From: Candidatus Methylomirabilis sp.
GTDB lineage: Bacteria; Methylomirabilota; Methylomirabilia; Methylomirabilales; JACPAU01
NCBI GenBank assembly: GCA_036000645.1
Contig: DASYVA010000034.1
Span: 1-37,318, forward strand
Length of the DNA: 37,318 bases
Direction: 5' to 3'
Shown here: positions 33,970 to 37,318 of the stretch, in pieces
How positions within the stretch are numbered: the stretch's first letter is position 1
Layout: every line of letters begins with the position of its first letter
Translations under genes and position numbers: made by a program
Notes under the pieces: model-generated
What the model was told of the DNA's origin: nothing
The model's database searches: none
What the model saw: only the letters and a program-made list of their open reading frames with translations

Positions 33970-35253
33970 TCAGTAGGCCGCCGCCTCCTCGGGGGCAAGG
34001 CGGGCGGGCCGTCCCTCCCGGATCAACAGGCTGAGCCCGGCGGCCACGAAGGCGAGGACCGCCGCGGAGAGGAACGCCAGGGCGTAGGAGCCGGTCGCGT
34101 CGAAGATCCAGCCCCCGACCCACGCCCCCGCCGCCGCCCCCACCTGATGGCTCAGGAAGATCCAACCGAAGAGGACACCCACCGAGAACCGCCCGAAGAG
34201 GTCGGCCGTGAGGGTGGAGGTGGGGGGGACAGTCGCGATGTAGTTCAGGCCGAAGAGGACGGCCCAGACGTTCAGGGATACGGGCGTGTCCACCGTGATC
34301 AGGTACAGGATGGAGACCCCGCGGAAGAAGTAGAAGCAGGCCAGCGGAACCTTCTTGCCGAAGCGGTCGCAGAGGTAGCCGGAGGCGAGCGTCCCCACCA
34401 CGTTCATGGCCCCCATGAGGCCGATCGCCGCCGCCGCCGTCATCTCCCCCAGCCCCCGGTCTACGGCGTACGGGACCACGTGCGTCCCGATCATCCCGTT
34501 GCTCGTGTAGCCGCAGACGAAGAACCCCCCCGCCAGATACCAGAAGTCGGCGGACCGGATCGCCTCCCTCACCGCCGTCCGTCGCTCGGGCGCGAGAGCG
34601 GCTCCGGCTGCGCGCCCGGCGGGAGCGGGAGCCGCGGCCCCGTAGGGGCGGAGTCCCTTCTCCCCCGGGTCGTCCCGCAGGAGCCACATGGTGAGGGGAG
34701 CCACCAGGAACACCAGGATCGCCCCGAGCCAGACGAAGGATTGCCGCCAGCCCAACTGGAGCGTGAGGCCCATGGCGAGCGGGATGAAGAGGAGCTGCCC
34801 GGCGGAGGTCCCGGCCCCCGCGATCCCCATCATGAGGGCGCGCCGCTGCTCGAACCAGCGGGCGGCGATCGCGGACGCCGTGACGATGGCGGCCCCGCCC
34901 GCTCCCACCGCCGTGAAGATCCCCGCCCACAGGTACAGATGCCAGAGCCGCGTGACGGTGGCCGAGAGGAGCGCCCCCGCGCCGCAGAGCAGGACGCTCA
35001 GCGCCAATACGCGCCGCGGGCCGTAGCGGTCCACCAGGCGCCCGATGAAGGGCCCGATGGCGCCGTAGATCAGGAGCGAGAACGCGGCGGCGAGGGCGAT
35101 GGCGCCCCGCTCCCACCCGAAGTCGCGCTCGAGGGGTTTGATGAAGACCCCGAAGGACGACCGGACGCCCGAGGCGGCCAGCAGGGCGAGGAAGGTGACC
35201 CCCGCGACCACCCAGGCGTAGTGCAGGCGCCCGCCGTGACTGTTCGTCGGCAT
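33970..35253 (-). CDS. MFS transporter (monocarboxylate/oxalate-formate antiporter-like)
   Basis: This 427-residue transporter has twelve hydrophobic segments and a central cytosolic loop rich in Ala, Pro and charged residues near 200-230. The start YAWVVAGVTFLALLAASGVRSSFGVFIKPLERDFGW is typical of the OFA-like MFS group that carries carboxylates. The motif GRLVDRYGPRRV sits in the loop after helix 2. ATG 35253 follows a GGAGCGAGAG site. It lies downstream of the TenA gene, but its own repeated upstream element (35293-35321) suggests a separate promoter. The substrate is unknown. Confidence 0.87.
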   Translation of the reverse strand: MPTNSHGGRLHYAWVVAGVTFLALLAASGVRSSFGVFIKPLERDFGWERGAIALAAAFSLLIYGAIGPFIGRLVDRYGPRRVLALSVLLCGAGALLSATVTRLWHLYLWAGIFTAVGAGGAAIVTASAIAARWFEQRRALMMGIAGAGTSAGQLLFIPLAMGLTLQLGWRQSFVWLGAILVFLVAPLTMWLLRDDPGEKGLRPYGAAAPAPAGRAAGAALAPERRTAVREAIRSADFWYLAGGFFVCGYTSNGMIGTHVVPYAVDRGLGEMTAAAAIGLMGAMNVVGTLASGYLCDRFGKKVPLACFYFFRGVSILYLITVDTPVSLNVWAVLFGLNYIATVPPTSTLTADLFGRFSVGVLFGWIFLSHQVGAAAGAWVGGWIFDATGSYALAFLSAAVLAFVAAGLSLLIREGRPARLAPEEAAAY

Positions 35254-35292
35254 CGTTCTCTCGCTCCAGGTGGGCGCAGCGACCCGTCCGTC

Positions 35293-35321
35293 CCCGCGGC
35301 CGCGTTTGCCCCTATAGATGC
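35293..35321 (-). promoter_or_regulatory. GCGGCCGC/TATAG repeated upstream element, copy 3
   Basis: This 29-base element matches copy 2 (5677-5705) at 28 positions, including GCGGCCGC (35296-35303), the nine-base spacer and TATAG (35313-35317). It lies in the gap between the TenA stop and the MFS ATG at 35253, in the same orientation relative to the gene as copies 1 and 2. The TATA core is about 60 bases before the ATG. Confidence 0.55.
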
Positions 35322-35346
35322 CCCGGATCCAAATTCGATGCGCCCC

Positions 35347-36015
35347 CTACAGGGGCCAGCGCTCCATCCGGTAGGACATGTCCCAGAACCCGTACTCGTA
35401 GCGGCTGCTGGTCATGAAGTGGCGGCGCATGCGGTCCCGCTCGGCCCGCCCCGCCCCCTCCGCCAGGCGGTCGGTGAGGCCCCGGAGCCAGCGCGCCAGC
35501 TTGCCGAAGTCGGCGCTGCTGTAGGTCCGGATCCAGTCCCCGTAGGGGTTGGCCCGGCCGCCCCGCTGCCCCTTCGCGAGGACGGTGCCCAGCTCCCAGT
35601 ATCCCCACTGGCAGGGCAGGAGCGCGGCGCACAGCTCCGCGAGGGTGCCGGAGGCCGCCACGTGGAGGAGATGCCGGGTGTAGGCGTGCGCGGTGGGGGC
35701 GGGGACGGTCCGCTCCAGGGCCGCCGGGCTCACGCCGAAGCGCCGCGCGGAGCGCCGATGCAGATCCATCTCGGTGTGCAAGGTCGCGTGGAGGAGGGCG
35801 GCGAACTCCCCCATGGTCTGCAGGTCCTCCGCTCGAGCCACCGCGAGGGCCAGGACCCGGCTGTACTCCACCAGGAAGACGTAATCCTGGCAGAGGTAGA
35901 ACCGGAAGCGCCGCCTCGTGAGACGGCCGCTCCCGATCCCCCGGACGAAGGGATGCGCGGCGATCTTCCGCCAGATGGGATCCGCCTTCCGCCGCAGCTC
36001 CGCCGTGAAGGCCAT
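35347..36015 (-). CDS. tenA: TenA-family thiaminase II/aminopyrimidine aminohydrolase
   Basis: This 222-residue all-helical protein has catalytic residues at the positions known for Bacillus TenA: D44 in CQDYVFL, nucleophile C135 in LLPCQWGYWELG, and the late Glu (E207) in SSRYEYGFWDMSY. TenA hydrolyses aminopyrimidines from degraded thiamine, or thiamine itself, to give the HMP moiety for salvage. MFS genes flank it on both sides on the same strand, which would fit uptake of a pyrimidine. No TPP riboswitch is visible nearby. The start follows GGGAGGACGG. Confidence 0.87.
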   Translation of the reverse strand: MAFTAELRRKADPIWRKIAAHPFVRGIGSGRLTRRRFRFYLCQDYVFLVEYSRVLALAVARAEDLQTMGEFAALLHATLHTEMDLHRRSARRFGVSPAALERTVPAPTAHAYTRHLLHVAASGTLAELCAALLPCQWGYWELGTVLAKGQRGGRANPYGDWIRTYSSADFGKLARWLRGLTDRLAEGAGRAERDRMRRHFMTSSRYEYGFWDMSYRMERWPL

Positions 36016-36031
36016 CCGTCCGTCCTCCCTC

Positions 36032-37237
36032 TCAGGGCCTGAGCCCGACCCCTTCGGGCCGGACCGCCGCCTCCCGCTCCCCGGCCCCGCCGATCCCCCA
36101 CCAGGCGAGGGCCGCCCCCGCCCCGGTCAGGAGCCCCGTGGCGACGAACGCTCCGCCGAGGCCGAACGCGTCCGCCAGGAGCCCGGCCAGGGCCGGCCCG
36201 CCCGTCATCCCGATGGCGTAGAAGGCCTGAAACGCCCCCATGGCCGTGGCCCGCTCGCCGGCGCCGGCCTCCTGAAGGCTCAGGGCCATCAGGACAGGGA
36301 AGAGCGCGCCGCGGCCCACTCCTCCGACCGCCTGTGAGAGGACGAGGAGGGAGAAGTCCGTGATGGCCGGGATGACCAGGGTGCCGAGGGCGGCGATCGT
36401 GAGGCCGGCCGTGACCACCACGCGATGGCCGAGGGTCCGCGCCAGCACGCCGCCCGCCAGGAAGCTCGCCGCCGTATAGGTCAGGATGCTCACCGTCGTG
36501 AGGACCCCTAACTCGGCCTAGGAGGCGCCGAGGCCCACGGCGTAGATCGGCGTGAAGCCGTAGACGGTCACGTACGTGGAGAACATCCCCACGGCCGCGA
36601 GACCTGACGCCAGGAGAAGCCCGCGGCGCGCCAGCGGGGCCAGCGCCTCGCGCAGGGACAGGGCCGCCGATCGCCGCCGCCCGGCCTCGGGCAGTCCGGC
36701 GGCGACCACCGCCCCCGCGCCCGCCAGCAGGGCTCCGGCGTAAAAGGGGGCCACCCACCCCCACCGCTCGGCCAGGAGACCCCCGACGGCGGTCGCGAGG
36801 ATCTGGGCGAGCCCGGAGACCCCGACGGCGATCCCCATGGCCCGGCTGGTGGCCCCCGCAGGAAAGTAGCCGGCGAAAAGGACCGTGAAGGCGACCCAGG
36901 ACGCGGCAGCGGCCCCGGCGACGCCCCGGAAGACGAGGAGCGCCCCCGCCCCCGGGGCGAAGCTGAGGCCGAGGCCGCTCGCCAGGGCGAGGAGGAAGCC
37001 GGCCACGATGAAGGGACGGCACCTCCCGTGGCGATCCGCCCAGAGCCCCAGCGGGATGCGCAGGGCGAACTGTGTGAAGCCATAGGCGGCCAGAATGAGG
37101 CCGATCACGGTGAGAGAAGCCCCCAGGACCTGCGCGTAGGGGGCCAGGGTGGGAACATACACGTAGAGCGACCCCCAGAACAGGAGGGTCGCGGCGCAGA
37201 AGCGCAGAAGGGTGCCCCGCCCGGCCGTCCCTTCCAT
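36032..37237 (-). pseudogene. MFS transporter interrupted by an in-frame TAG
   Basis: The frame opens at ATG 37237 (LLRFCAATLLFWGSLYVYVPTL) and runs about seven membrane helices to a TAG at 36518-36520. The same frame continues without a shift to 36032 through about five more helices, giving a normal MFS length of roughly 400 codons. Around the stop the protein reads VGLGAS, stop, AELGVLTTVSILTYT. A Glu codon (GAG) changed to TAG would restore it. Internal re-initiation at GTG 36493 would make only the C-terminal half. TAG is an ordinary stop elsewhere in the window, so recoding is unlikely. It is either a recent nonsense mutation or an assembly error. The gene may have been co-transcribed with tenA, 16 bases downstream. 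Confidence 0.85.
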
Positions 37238-37318
37238 TTCCCGTCTCCCAAGGGCGTTTCAGACGGTTCCCGGGCAGGCGTCGTAGAACCCGACACCGGG
37301 CCTGGCGCCGGCCACCGG

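Noticed and set aside
36518-36520. TAG read as an amino acid (amber suppression) in the MFS gene
   Set aside because: TAG ends several well-defined genes here, such as the leuC-like gene and the M28 peptidase, and no following element suggests recoding.
37238-37318. TPP riboswitch or another gene upstream of the broken MFS gene
   Set aside because: No CTGAGA-type thi-box core or open frame is visible in these last 81 bases.

Overview
The window is about 37.3 kb of very GC-rich (roughly 70 percent by eye), densely packed bacterial chromosome. Gram-negative traits are clear: a Tat-like TAXI receptor, lipoproteins, an outer-membrane barrel fragment, a c-type cytochrome and periplasmic propellers. 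High GC, a TAXI-type TRAP system, many soluble-quinone or sugar oxidoreductases and DinB proteins are reminiscent of soil or subsurface phyla such as Rokubacteria/Methylomirabilota. That placement is an impression and has not been tested. I saw no rRNA, tRNA, CRISPR array, insertion sequence or phage gene.

Layout. Positions 1-5190 hold short unrelated units: a secreted coiled-coil protein, a 43-residue small ORF coupled to a NicO/UreH-type metal permease, an EamA exporter, a shortened outer-membrane barrel protein, and a leuC/leuD-like aconitase-family pair. Positions 4829-5705 hold two tandem copies of a complete mini-gene unit (upstream element, leader hairpin, tiny secreted protein, terminator). 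Positions 5737-19409 form a ten-gene minus-strand run with a plausible sigma70-type promoter at its head and an intrinsic terminator at its end. In transcription order it encodes TPR-cytochrome c, nitroreductase, DUF72, DinB, Lhr helicase, YfiT/DinB, an enolase-superfamily enzyme, TAXI receptor, DUF1850 and a TRAP permease fused to a six-bladed beta-propeller. From a second promoter at 19427-19455 an eight-gene plus-strand run extends to 30837: M28 peptidase-PDZ, Vgb-like propeller, periplasmic histidine phosphatase, PD40 propeller, glucose-dehydrogenase-like MDR, GMC oxidoreductase, mercuric-reductase-like flavoprotein and a GH63-like glucosidase. Positions 30871-37318 hold DUF2582, a YbaK deacylase, another DinB, an M48 lipoprotein protease, an MFS transporter, a TenA thiaminase-like protein and an MFS gene broken by one in-frame TAG.

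How the parts may work together. The enolase-superfamily enzyme, TAXI receptor, DUF1850 and TRAP fusion look like an uptake-and-conversion module for an organic acid. The glucosidase, glucose dehydrogenase, GMC oxidoreductase and flavoprotein look like a sugar-release and oxidation module. TenA beside two MFS genes suggests pyrimidine or thiamine salvage, although no TPP riboswitch is visible.

The most intriguing signal is not a known system. A 29-base element containing a GCGGCCGC palindrome and a TATAG core occurs upstream of both tandem small secreted-protein genes and again, with 28 of 29 bases identical to one copy, 30 kb away upstream of an MFS gene. The tandem units also have covarying terminator stems.
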